Positions 22,760 through 32,121 of a stretch of 59,370 bases of DNA are shown here, piece after piece. The stretch comes from JAYUDN01 sp043739785 (GTDB lineage: Bacteria; Patescibacteriota; Gracilibacteria; BD1-5; UBA2023), in contig JAYUDN010000042.1 in assembly GCA_043739785.1 (NCBI GenBank), forward strand, positions 1 to 59,370, written 5' to 3'. The position numbers and the translations under genes were made by a program. The first letter of the stretch is position 1. Every line of letters starts with the position of its first letter. The notes beneath the pieces were generated by a model that was not told the DNA's origin, did not search any database, and saw only the letters and a list, made by a program, of their open reading frames with translations.

Positions 22760-23542
22760 ATGGTGAATGCTCAGCTCGTCAAGAGTATGCTCGACAATGC
22801 GTGTCATATCGGACACAAACGTGAATACTGGTCTCCAAAAATGAGAGACTACATCTTCGGTATCCAGAATGGGATCCATGTATTCGATCTCTACAAGACC
22901 TCTGAACTCCTCACGGAGATGAAGGCCGTCCTCGAAGACCTCACATCGAAAGGGAAACAAGTCCTCTTCGTCGGTACCAAGATCCAATCTCGTGACCTCG
23001 TCGAGGCACTCGCGAGTGGAACTGGACACTTCTATGTCAATACCAAGTGGACTCCAGGACTCATTACCAACTTCGCGACCATCAAAAAGCGAATCGCCTA
23101 CTACAACGAGCTCGAAAAAGAACTTGAAGGAGGACTCCTCGAAGGTCTCACGAAGAAGGAAAAATCAGTAAAACTCAAAGAACTCGAAAAACTCAAGTCC
23201 GCGTACTCAGGAGTAAAGGATCTCAAGAAGATCCCAGATATCATCTTTGTCGTCGATGGTCACTATGAAGATCTTGCTCTTTCTGAAGCTCAGGCTGGAA
23301 AGGTCACGACGATGGCCCTCCTCGGTTCTACGGGAAATATCGACAAGACTGACTACTTCGTCCCATGTAATGTGAACTCGATGAAGTCACTCGCATTTAT
23401 CCTCGGAGAAATCAAGTCTTCTATCAAGACTCGAAAAACTGAGGAACGTAAGCCTGTGACTGGATCGGCACCTCGTACGGAGAAACTCCCTATGAAGAAG
23501 GGTGCCATGGCTGAAACTGAAGAAGTAGCTGTCGAGGCGTAA
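22760..23542 (+). CDS. rpsB: 30S ribosomal protein S2
   Basis: The 260-residue S2 protein of the small subunit. It shows MLDNACHIGHKREYWSPKMR, YIFGIQNGIHVFDLYKT, VLFVGTKIQSRDLVEALA, NTKWTPGLITNFATIKKRI and KIPDIIFVVDGHYEDLALSEA, with a charged C-terminal tail. The ATG at 22760 gives the standard S2 N-terminus; the in-frame upstream sequence is leader. No TGA occurs in the frame. The gene starts a cluster with a small membrane protein and tsf, the usual rpsB-tsf linkage with one inserted gene. Confidence 0.97.
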   Translation: MVNAQLVKSMLDNACHIGHKREYWSPKMRDYIFGIQNGIHVFDLYKTSELLTEMKAVLEDLTSKGKQVLFVGTKIQSRDLVEALASGTGHFYVNTKWTPGLITNFATIKKRIAYYNELEKELEGGLLEGLTKKEKSVKLKELEKLKSAYSGVKDLKKIPDIIFVVDGHYEDLALSEAQAGKVTTMALLGSTGNIDKTDYFVPCNVNSMKSLAFILGEIKSSIKTRKTEERKPVTGSAPRTEKLPMKKGAMAETEEVAVEA

Positions 23543-23561
23543 TCTCCTTACCATTTCACTT

Positions 23562-23894
23562 ATGGATACTTCTACTCGTATCGTACCTGCACCGGATAAG
23601 CTCGCTGGAGCCCTATCATACCTCTTATTTTTCATCCCTCTTATGATGGATCGAAGAACTGAGTATACCGTGTTCCATATGAAACAAGGATTCCTGATCA
23701 ATATTTTCTTTTTTGCTTGACCATTTATCCCCGTACTCGGATGACTGATCGTACTGGGAGCCTTTGTACACGCGGTATTTCTTGCTTGGAAAGCCTACTC
23801 AGGAGAAAAATTCACTATTTCCTATATCTATCCATACTCAGAAAATCTTATCAGCGCCCTCGGTATCGGAAGCTGGTTCACCCCGAAGAAATAA
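23562..23894 (+). CDS. Small membrane protein, DUF4870-like
   Basis: The 110-residue protein has three or four hydrophobic segments and the layout of the DUF4870-type small membrane proteins (LAGALSYLLFFIPLMM, then YTVFHMKQGFLINIFFF, then GLIVLGAFVHAVFLAWKAYSG). The function is unknown. Two TGA codons in the second and third segments are Gly. It starts 20 nt after rpsB, in the same operon. Confidence 0.7.
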
Positions 23895-23999
23895 CAAAAT
23901 TTCTTCTTCAAGGTGGAATTGCTCGCTACTTGTTAATAATACTCTAGATACCAGACAGAATTGGTCCATCACTTTATACTTGATAACTTTATACTCATT

Positions 24000-24788
24000 A
24001 TGGTTACCGCACAGATGATCAAAGAACTCCGTGAAAGAACTGGAGTCGGAATGTCCGATTGTAAAAATGCCCTCGTCGAATCAAATGGTGATATGGATGC
24101 TGCGATCGATCTCCTCCGAAAGAAGGGACTCGCAAAAGCTGCAAAGCGATCTGGAAATGAAACCTCTGAAGGTCGTATCAAGATCATCACAGAAGGTTCT
24201 ACTGCCTACGTTGCTGTTGTCTCTTGTGAGACAGATTTTGTCGCACGCAATGAAACCTTCGATGCTATGCTCTCTCACTTTATCGACATCCGCAAGGCTG
24301 CAGCTACGGATGAAGAGGCTATTGCCAAAGCTGAAGATCTCAAGGCAAGTGAATACACACTCAAGGTTGGTGAAAATATGCAGATCCGCACCCTTACGAA
24401 GATTACTGGTGATGTCATCGCGAGCTATGTCCACTCGAACTTCAAGAATGCGGCCGTCATCGTCGCGAAGTCAGGAAGTGATGCAGAAGCCCTCAGGCAA
24501 GTTGCGATGCACGTCGTCGCGAGTAATCCTCAAGTGCTCTCCCCTTCTGATATTACCGATGCGATAGTCGCGAAGGAAAAAGAAATCCAGCTTGCTATCA
24601 TGAAAGAAGATCCGAAGAATGCCACCAAGCCTGCTGAAATTCTTGAAAAGATTATCGATGGGAAGATGACCAAGTTCCGCGAAGAAAATGCACTTCTTAC
24701 GCAGCCTTTTGTCGTCAATCCTGATCAAAAGGTTGGAGAATTTATCGGAAAGGATACGATCATTGCGTTCTACCGATACAGTATCTAG
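24000..24788 (+). CDS. tsf: Elongation factor Ts
   Basis: EF-Ts recharges EF-Tu with GTP. The 262-residue protein opens with the UBA-like domain (IKELRERTGVGMSDCKNAL, DMDAAIDLLRKKGLAKAAKR) and has the core motif CETDFVARNETF, which contacts EF-Tu, and the second subdomain HVVASNPQVLSPSD. The ATG at 24000 gives the canonical MVTAQMIKELR start; an upstream in-frame ATG would add 13 residues. No in-frame TGA. It completes the rpsB-tsf cluster. Confidence 0.97.
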   Translation: MVTAQMIKELRERTGVGMSDCKNALVESNGDMDAAIDLLRKKGLAKAAKRSGNETSEGRIKIITEGSTAYVAVVSCETDFVARNETFDAMLSHFIDIRKAAATDEEAIAKAEDLKASEYTLKVGENMQIRTLTKITGDVIASYVHSNFKNAAVIVAKSGSDAEALRQVAMHVVASNPQVLSPSDITDAIVAKEKEIQLAIMKEDPKNATKPAEILEKIIDGKMTKFREENALLTQPFVVNPDQKVGEFIGKDTIIAFYRYSI

Positions 24789-24796
24789 TTCTTGTT

Positions 24797-24872
24797 GTCA
24801 TTCTCGCGAAAGCGGGAATCTACCTTGAACCAATGGATTCCGACTCAATCCCAGAATGACACAACAACTCTT
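24797..24872. repeat. Dispersed palindromic repeat after tsf
   Basis: The ends ttgttgtcattct and agaatgacacaacaa are inverted copies around a tctcgcgaaagcgggaatct core. It is the same family as the elements at 10036, 10690, 30721 and 55472. It may also act as a processing or termination site between tsf and tRNA-Trp. Confidence 0.7.
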
Positions 24873-24899
24873 GTCACGTGCGAGCTTCGGCTCGCCTCT

Positions 24900-24974
24900 A
24901 GCCCCATAGTTCATCGGTTAGAATCCAGGATTCCAAATCCTGTGAGCTAGGTTCGATTCCTAGTGGGGCTGCCA
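24900..24974 (+). tRNA. tRNA-Trp (anticodon CCA)
   Basis: A full cloverleaf is visible: acceptor stem AGCCCCA/TGGGGCT, anticodon stem CAGGA/TCCTG with loop TTCCAAA (anticodon CCA), and a T arm with GGTTCGATTCC. The 3' CCA is encoded after discriminator G. A CCA anticodon reads UGG only, consistent with UGA being assigned elsewhere (Gly). No tRNA-Gly(UCA) is present in this window. Confidence 0.92.
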
Positions 24975-25271
24975 TAAGGAAATATCACTCTCTGAGAGAG
25001 CCTGAAAGGGCTCTTTTTGCTTTATGTAGAGCCTTTTTTTATAATCGATTTTGAGTTCAACCAAACCACCTAAAAGAAGTACCCCTCTTATTGAATTATC
25101 TCCCCTATCGTACGCTCAGTAAAAGTCTTTGAGGAGTTCGACCACTTTACGAAATTTCTCCTCTAAAGTCATTTCAAGGGCTCAAAATCCTGCTACGATA
25201 TCATTAGATAAGGAACTAGAAGTTTCTAGAAAAAATATCGATATAATTTCCATAGGAGTAGGATTGTCCAT
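24960..25271 (-). CDS. Possible small protein overlapping the Fic gene end
   Basis: A code-25 frame of 103 residues starts MDNPTPMEIISIFFLETSSS, overlapping the last codons of the Fic gene in another frame, and continues with EEKFRKVVELLKDFYGAYDR. Its last third runs antisense through the terminator and into the 3' end of tRNA-Trp, which argues against the full frame being real. A shorter product is possible. I do not recognise it. Confidence 0.25.
24994..25019 (+). terminator. Intrinsic terminator of tRNA-Trp
   Basis: The stem AGAGCCT / AGGGCTCT with a GAA loop is followed by TTTTT. It lies just after the CCA end of the tRNA. Confidence 0.8.
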
Positions 25272-26376
25272 ATTTCTTATCTTTATCTTTTGGAGTCAGA
25301 ATGCCTAGTTCAACAAATCGGTTGATAACCATCTGAGCTCACTTCCAGGTGAATCCTGTCCACGTTTGGATAGTAGTAACATTTACAATCGGTTGAGCAT
25401 AGAGATTACGAAGTACTGGTATAGCGCTTTCTGCGGCTCTTTTTCCGAGGGTTTGGATCTTCTCGCTATCTTCTATACGAAGTCGAGTAATCTCTTCAAT
25501 CGTTTCTACCCCCTCTATAGCCGTCTCGATAACTCCATCAAGAAAGAAATCTAGCCAATTCTCGACTTCTCCACGGTGGTAGGCTGATAGCTTATCGTAG
25601 TAGAGTTGTTGGTGCTTTTTGAAGTAGGAAGAGAGAAAAAGTACAGGCTTCTCGAGAAAGCCCTCTTTCCAGAGGTAAAAAGTTATGAGCATGCGTCCAG
25701 TTCGGCCATTTCCATCGAGAAATGGATGAATCGTCTCGAACTGAGCATGGAGAATCCCCGATCGGATAATAGTAGGAATTGCATCTTCTCCATACATAAA
25801 TCGTTCAAGATCATCGAGAGCTTGGTTCATGTCCGGTACTGGTGGGGGTACAAAGCTCGCATTATCTGGTCGAGTACCTCCGATCCAGTTCTGACTCTTT
25901 CGAAATTCCCCAGGATCAGCAAAATGACTCGCTCGCGCATTATACATGAGCTCCTTATGAAGTTCACGGATGAATCTCAGAGAAAGAGGAAAGTCATCTT
26001 CGGTCACTCGCTTCATACCATAGTTGAGCGCTTTGATGTAGTGGAGGATGTCATCCACATCGGCTGGAATATTGGTACTTATGCTCGCTTCTGCTTCAAT
26101 CGCATCAATCATAGTCGCACCTGTTCCCTCAATCTGACTCGATGAAGTGGCATCCTTACGAAGGTACATCAAGAGAAAAAAGTCAGCATCCGGAAGAAGT
26201 TTAGTAATTCCATCGAGCTTCCCTATGAGTCGAGTGGCTGTATCACTTTTTTTATAAGTTTGCGACGAAAAACCATCAAGTCCTGGAGGAGGAAATGGAT
26301 GAGGAATAAAAGCACTATATCCAGTACTTTGCATCACGAAGGCTCAGAGTGCTACAGTTTTCATGGTTTGCATCAT
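25216..26376 (-). CDS. Fic-family protein (AMPylase-like)
   Basis: Fic proteins transfer AMP or other phospho-groups to target proteins. The 386-residue protein has the N-terminal Fic_N region (FIPHPFPPPGLDG, LPDADFFLLMYLRKDATSSS, with the S-S-x-I-E-G inhibitory-type helix SSQIEGT) and the catalytic HPFLDGNGRTGR loop with intact His and Asp. A C-terminal winged helix follows (NVTTIQTWTGFTWKGAQMVI), reading a TGA as Gly. The SSQIEGT motif resembles the auto-inhibitory (S/T)xxxE(G/N) motif of class II Fic proteins. Several ATGs cluster at 26364-26376 and the start is uncertain. It may modify a host or self protein; targets are unknown. Confidence 0.9.
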
Positions 26377-26591
26377 TTAGGAGATATTTACTATACAGAG
26401 TATATCACTTTGTCCTATTTACGCAAATTAATATATACAAAGTACTATAGTTTGTATCATTTATAAGTATCAAATGATACGAACTATTTATTTTCCCATC
26501 TCTGTAGTGAACCAATCATTGAATATCTCTTCTCGGACATACGGGGAAGTAAGGATTTTATGGGCTTCTTGTTATTTTGACGATAGCATTT

Positions 26592-28055
26592 CTACTTCGT
26601 TCGTACATCTGGGATAAATTCTTTAATAACCGGGATAATTATCTTCTTGGGATGAGTGGGATTTCCTGGAATGGTAGGGATAGAAAAGACATATGCCGGA
26701 ACGAAATACTCTTCGTACGCCCCTTGTTGGTTCATTCGAGTCAAGTGGACAAAAGCTATCATCGGAGAACTGAGAGAAATGGCTTGAGGTTGAGAAATCC
26801 CAGTCGATGTATGCGAAATATCACTTCAGCGTAGCTCCGGTGAAATTGGAGGAGGAGCGAGATCTCCGTGATTCGATATCAGATTTTTCAGAGTCATCTC
26901 ATCTTGAATGGGCGAATATTTTGAACTTTCGAGAGAAAGCCTTTCTAAACCCGAGAGATTCGTAATCTTTCCACTGCGTAAGTCATAGGTCAGGGAAAGG
27001 CCTCGAACACTTCCATATTCCTCAAATATTTCCTTTCACTCAAGGAGCAGTGGATAAATCACCGTAAGTACTTCCGGAAGATTTTCTCCTCCTCATTCTA
27101 CCCCACTTTCTGGATCTCAAGAAGTATCAATGCTAGGTACGCCATAGAGGGTACGATCTATCCCATAGGTATCGAGAAATGTATCCGCAATTGACTGGAG
27201 TTTTGTTGGAGACGGAATCTGCTCTTGGGTAATCGGCGTGGGCGCATCACACCAATCTCCATTACACTTCGGATACGGCGGCCAGGTGTCGTAGTTCGGA
27301 TTGAAGCTGATACTTCCGAGGGTACTATCGATAGTGACGATATACCCATACGCTCAACTTTCCGTAATAGTAAGATTTGAAATATTCGCATCTTGCAGAC
27401 TAGAAAGTTTGATACCCTTGAGGTTGAGTCCATTGAGGAAGTCTTCGGTTTGAAAAGATTCGTGGAACTGAATTTTTTTTCGGTAAATGTTCAGTTTTTC
27501 AGTAAGAGGAGGAAGAGATCCTGTAAAGGCATACTGTGGAACATCTACTTCTCGAGTGGGAGCGAGGCTTGAAGCCCGTATTTTCGAACTCATCGAATCA
27601 CTCGACATCGGAACCGAAGCTACTCCCATTTTCGCTTGTGTATTTGGTAATGGGGTAAAGATCTGAAATGCATGATCTGAAATCTTCTCTACTGCCGGCA
27701 CAAAGGATACAAGTCATCCCCGAGTTCTCGCCCCATCCGTGAGGTATCAGAGCTTCGTATACGGAAAAAAAGTATAGAAAACAAAGACTCCGATTATAAC
27801 CGAGGCAAATGCCGTACCAAATGCTGAAAATAACCAGGTTGGGAAGATAAAATTACTACGAGAATCATTCTGCTGTTGAGAGAGTTCTGATAAGATTTTA
27901 CATCGGAGTTCGGTTCGGAATCATTCATCTATAGCCACCTTCGGTCGGTGGTCGAGCATCGTCTCGATAATGTGAATAATATGTGCTTCTTGAGACTGCA
28001 AATCAGGATGGAGTTTGTAGAGCTCATCGAGCAGTGCTCTAACGTTGGATGACAT
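26592..28055 (-). CDS. Membrane anti-sigma-like protein
   Basis: The 487-residue protein has a soluble N-terminal part of about 80 residues (VRALLDELYKLHPDLQSQEA), one membrane helix (WLFSAFGTAFASVIIGVFVF) and a long extracytoplasmic domain with Tyr/Pro-rich beta segments. Its start overlaps the end of the sigma factor gene by 17 nt. This arrangement, sigma factor then single-pass protein with a small cytoplasmic domain, is the standard ECF sigma/anti-sigma layout, so an anti-sigma role is inferred. I see no zinc-binding ZAS motif. The outer domain could be the sensor. TGA codons are Gly; it ends at TAG after VRTK. Confidence 0.6.
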
Positions 28056-28605
28056 AAAGGAGGATTGAAAATATAAAAAGGTGCGTCACATTGGCCGAGA
28101 TTTTCACGAGCGTTCGAGAGACTATCTGTTTCGCATTCACGACCGAAATCCCTGTGATAGTGGCGATTTCATCATAGGAGAGATCATCCCATATCCGCAT
28201 CGTGAGGATGATACTATCACGCTCAGGAAGGGTTTCCATGAATCGAAGGATTTCCTCGAGTTTCGAAGCGGTATCGATCTCGTGAGCATAGTCGAGGGTG
28301 AACCCAGGCTCTATCTCCATATCCTCAAGAGAGTCCTCTCATCTGGATTTTCGGAGGGTATCGATAAGCGTCGTATAGGCAATGCGGTACATCCAAGCGA
28401 AGAACTCAGCATCAGTATTTCCCTTGAAGGAACCGATGCTTTCTATCGCTTTCATATACACATCCGAAATCACATCCTCAGTAAAATAGGTATCGAGCGT
28501 ACGATGGTAGATGAATCTGTATATTTTCTCGTAGGAGGCATCATACAAATCACCGAAGGCTGAAAAGTCTCAGGATCGAACCTTTTGTAAAGAGTGACCG
28601 AGCAT
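28039..28605 (-). CDS. ECF-type RNA polymerase sigma factor
   Basis: The 188-residue protein has sigma region 2 (YDASYEKIYRFIYHRTLD, FTEDVISDVYMKAIE) and region 4 (LPERDSIILTMRIWDDLSYD followed by the helix-turn-helix EIATITGISVVNAKQIVSRT). These are the two domains of group IV sigma factors, which direct RNA polymerase to a small stress or surface regulon. Two TGA codons are Gly (VRSGDFSAFG and RKSRGEDS). It is translationally coupled to the putative anti-sigma gene downstream. Confidence 0.88.
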
Positions 28606-28717
28606 AAAATATTGGAGAACGTTCTTGTAACTAGAGACGATTGTAAGGAAAAATGGTGACAAAAAAAGAAGAAATAAAAAAATACCCCATTTCTGAGGTA
28701 TATTTTGGTGGAGTCTT

Positions 28718-29833
28718 CTAGTTCGTCACAGAAATAGGAATCATTTGGGAATCATCTAGTAGGATAGCATCCCGATTATCTTGCACCATCTGAAGCATTA
28801 CTTGAAGTTTCATGACGAGCTTGGTATTCGACTTTGACGTCGCGAGATCGATCTGTTTCATGATAACTGACTCAAGTCGAGTCAATACACTGATTTTCGA
28901 CTCCTCAGGAATCTTATCCAAGCGAGCTTGGAAAAGGGAGCGTGTTTTTTCAGAGAGTGATCCATTTGTGTCTTTGATAGGAGTAGTTGTTTCTTTAACG
29001 GGAGGGAGCGTTTGAGGAGGTTCTTTTTTTGGTGGCGCCTTGGTGGTATCGGTTCATTGAAGGGATTTCACGAGCTTGATAAAGGCTTCTTTATTTGCCA
29101 TGACCTCATCGGTAAATCCGGAAGTATCAATCCCCTTTGCCTTCATTTCTTCCACCATTTTTTTCATATAGGCGAGATCTGTCATCATCATACCAGAGTC
29201 TGTTTTCGTCATCGGATACGGGCGATCAAGTGACTTGGTCGGTGGTACCGATTGTACCTTTTTCGCGAGTTCCCAGAAGGCGGTTCCATCTGCGATAATG
29301 GCATCAGTAAATCCGCTGACATCAGCCCCTTGTCCGGCGATTTTCGCAAGATATTCCTTTCGAGACTTGATTTCTCCAGCCTGTTGTAGGCTCTTCATCG
29401 CATTCCAGAAGGCGGTACTATCCGTCTTCGTCGCATCGAGAAGATTGGGAGAAAGAGAAGAAGTATCAACTCACTTTTGGGTGAGATTTTTGACGTATTC
29501 AGCTCGAGAAAGTGTATCTCGGTTTTTTTCGATAATTTTCATCGCATCCCAGAATTTCCCTTCATCGGTCTTCGTCGCATCGAGGATATCAGGTGTGAGT
29601 ACGGAAACATCTACTCCCTTGGATTTGAGTTCCGTATACTTCGCGATACGCATCGAGGTTGATTTATTCTGCATTTCTATTTTTTGAGCTTCCCAGTAAT
29701 TTGTACCATAATTGCCATCCGTACGGGTCATGCCACTGCTATCTGCGGTCGTGATTCCAGCTGTAGTCTCTGCACTTACTTCGATACTCGTAAAAACGGA
29801 TAGTATCGACAGGACCAGAAGAAAATACTTCAT
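28718..29833 (-). CDS. Secreted protein with about 50-residue repeats
   Basis: The 371-residue protein has a signal peptide (KYFLLVLSILSVFTSIEVSA) and then four or five degenerate tandem repeats of about 50 residues. Each carries a FWxAMK or FWELAKK core and a KGxDxSxLxxxxxDATKTD-type linker. The C-terminal part is Pro/Thr-rich, then helical. Two TGA codons are Gly, at the same place in two repeat units. I do not recognise the family. It lies upstream of the sigma operon on the same strand with a 112-nt gap, so it could belong to that regulon. Confidence 0.75.
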
Positions 29834-29968
29834 AAAGAAAAGGGGTAAGAAATAAAACCTGAGTATTTTATACCATCCGGGGCTATCTTCAAGGGAATTT
29901 GTCTATACTATTGAAGATAATGTTTCAATATTAGTTTGTAATTCTATTTATTTTAATAGTATCTAGGT

Positions 29969-31369
29969 ATGCCACGAATCGCCATCATCGGTGCTGGAGC
30001 TGCTGGACTTATGGTTGCCGCTACCATCCTCGAGGAAATATCCCAAATTTCCACACTCAAAACCCCTCCATATCATATCGACCTCTTCGAGAAAAATATG
30101 TCACCTGGAAAAAAAGTAATTATTTCGGGATGAGGTCGCTGTAATGTGACAACTGGAATCACGGACAAAAAAATACTCCTCTCAAAATATACACGAGGGA
30201 GTGACTTCATCAAGTACGCGCTCGGGAAGTTCTCCCCGAAAAAATGCTATGAGTGGTTCGAGTCCCACGGAGTTCCCCTCAAGTGCCAAGAAGATAAGCG
30301 AGTTTTTCCCATTTCTGATGATGGCAGAGATATCGTCGGGGTATTCGAGGATCTCTTTGCGAAATATCGTGATAAGATCACCCTTCATTATGGAGATTGA
30401 GTTACTAAGGTTTCAGCATTTATATGAGAATGAAAGAGTCAATCAGATGTTTCAGAATCTTGAGGAGCACAAAGGTGAACTAATAAATACCTGATTACGA
30501 CACCACGGTGAGCCTATGAAGCAGATATCCTCGTCATTACGACCGGGGGAAATGCCTATAGCCATACGGGTTCGACTGGAGATGGATATGCCTTTGCTCG
30601 GGCACTCGGACATACAGTGACGACACTTTGACCATCACTCTCGAGCTTCCTCACCAAGGAACACTGGCTTCATACCCTTTCAGGCCTTGCCTTCGAAGAT
30701 GCAAAGATTTCTTTTTGTTTGTCATCCTGATGAAGAGAGAATTCTATTGGATCAGATTCTCCTTCGGAGAATGACAATAAAGTCGAACTCACTTGACCTC
30801 TCCTGCTCACACACTTTGGGGTTTCTTGACCTCTTGCGTTCATGACTTCATCACATCTTGCCTTTGAGCAGATTGAAAATGGAAATCCTAAAATTATCTC
30901 CCTCTCCCCTCTGGCATCGATGGGATTCTCTGATTGGGAAATATACTTCAAGGCACAATTCCAGCTTCATCCGAAGAAGCTCATAGTGAGTATACTCTCC
31001 GAGAAGATCCCACGAAGATTCGCAGAAGGCTTTATACAAGAATTTTTTGCTCATATCGAGTCTACCTACGCGGCTTCCATATCGCGTCTGGATCGTGAAA
31101 AACTCTCAAAGCTCCTCGGAGAGGGCATCCCGATTACACTCATCGAACGTCGTCCAGGAGATGAGTTCGTCACCGCCTGAGGAGTCAATACCGATGAAAT
31201 CAATCCCGAAACCATGGAATCTCGCATACACACGAACCTCTACTTTGCTGGAGAGGTTCTCAATGTTGATGGATATACTGGAGGATTTAGTTTACAAATC
31301 TGTTGGGCGAGTGGGTATGTAGTAGGAAAAACTTTAAGTTCAAATATTGATATTGACAAATTATATTAA
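29969..31369 (+). CDS. BaiN/YhiN-family FAD-dependent oxidoreductase
   Basis: The 466-residue flavoprotein belongs to the HI0933/YhiN/BaiN family. It has the FAD-binding IAIIGAGAAGLMVAATIL, the family motif KKVIISGGGRCNVTTG (the second Gly of GGGRCN is TGA), TTGGNAYSHTGSTGDGYAFA, and the C-terminal FAGEVLNVDGYTGGFSLQ plus ICWASGYVVGK. Family members reduce small molecules such as steroids; the substrate is unknown. Two oddities: residues about 250-270 are encoded by an in-frame dispersed palindromic element (30721-30775), and a second, diverged copy of this gene's 3' end lies at 35133-35210. Confidence 0.9.
30721..30775. repeat. Palindromic element inside the BaiN-like CDS
   Basis: It begins gtcatcctga and ends ggagaatgac, the same termini as intergenic elements elsewhere in the window. 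It is translated in frame as a Ser/Gly/Asn-rich insert (SSGGRENSIGSDSPSEN) that has no counterpart in the family as I know it. Confidence 0.6.
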
Positions 31370-31404
31370 TTATTAGAATAATACTCTATTTACTGATTTT
31401 TTTT

Positions 31405-31905
31405 ATGTTCGAATGTCCTACATTTTCTACCGGTGGGGGTGAATATTATAGTTTTCGGTCTTTATCTATACGTTGGATGATTACTAAAAAGATAGAGGAT
31501 AAACTCTCAGTTCATCAGCAGACGATTGATGAGGCACCCTCTATTCAAACACTCCGGGATGAAGTGCGGGCGATGGTCACAGCCCGAAGGCCGGCCGATG
31601 GCATTCCACTGTACCAAGGGCGGCGTGGTGGCGACGGCCTAGCGACACTGTTCCTTAGGAAGCACTATCAGCGATATCTACAGGGCGACGGGCGTGACAC
31701 TCTTTTCATGCACGATCTACGGAAGATAGACGGTAAGCTGGCCCGAGCGATCAACACGGAAAGCAGTGTTCTTGGCATGGCACTTGGAACCAAGAGCGCG
31801 ATGATCGACGCGATGGCGGCTGGAGTTTTTACTGAAGGCCCAGAAACTCGTCGGCGTGTGAGGAACACGCGTCGGCTCAGCAAGTGATGCATTTTTAAAA
31901 AATAG
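31405..31905 (+). CDS. Unknown protein of foreign composition
   Basis: The frame gives 160 residues to a TGA at 31885-31887, or 166 (adding GCIFKK) to a TAG under code 25. From about 31530 the DNA is visibly richer in G and C than its neighbours, Arg is encoded with CGG/CGT/CGC, and Gly never uses TGA. The product is helical and Arg-rich (HYQRYLQGDGRDTLFMHDLR, GVFTEGPETRRRVRNTRRLS). I do not recognise it. Start at 31405 is uncertain; MITKKIEDK at 31477 is an alternative. The natural stop was probably the TGA, suggesting transfer from a standard-code donor. Confidence 0.55.
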
Positions 31906-31936
31906 CTTGACGAAGGCGTAGTTTTAAAAAATACTC

Positions 31937-31957
31937 GCCGCATGTCTTCCATGCGGC
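31937..31957 (+). other. Perfect GC-rich hairpin
   Basis: GCCGCATG and CATGCGGC form an 8-bp stem around a 5-nt loop, between the foreign-looking gene and its terminator. It may be part of a structured RNA or of the cassette boundary. Confidence 0.6.
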
Positions 31958-31967
31958 ACCTGTCAAT

Positions 31968-32014
31968 GCCCCTGTTCGAGTCACCTTGTGCGACAGGTCA
32001 GGGGCTTTTTTTAA
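31968..32014 (+). terminator. Intrinsic terminator of the foreign cassette
   Basis: GCCCCTG pairs with CAGGGGC, with an inner TGTCG/CGACA-like extension, followed by seven T residues. It is stronger and richer in GC than terminators of native genes here. Confidence 0.8.
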
Positions 32015-32121
32015 CTTCCAGAATATTACGCTTGCAAATTAAGACGTTGTCACTTTAATACTGTGCAATATTTGCTTTTTATAATTTTTTATGATAAATT
32101 AAGAATAAATTACTTACAAAT

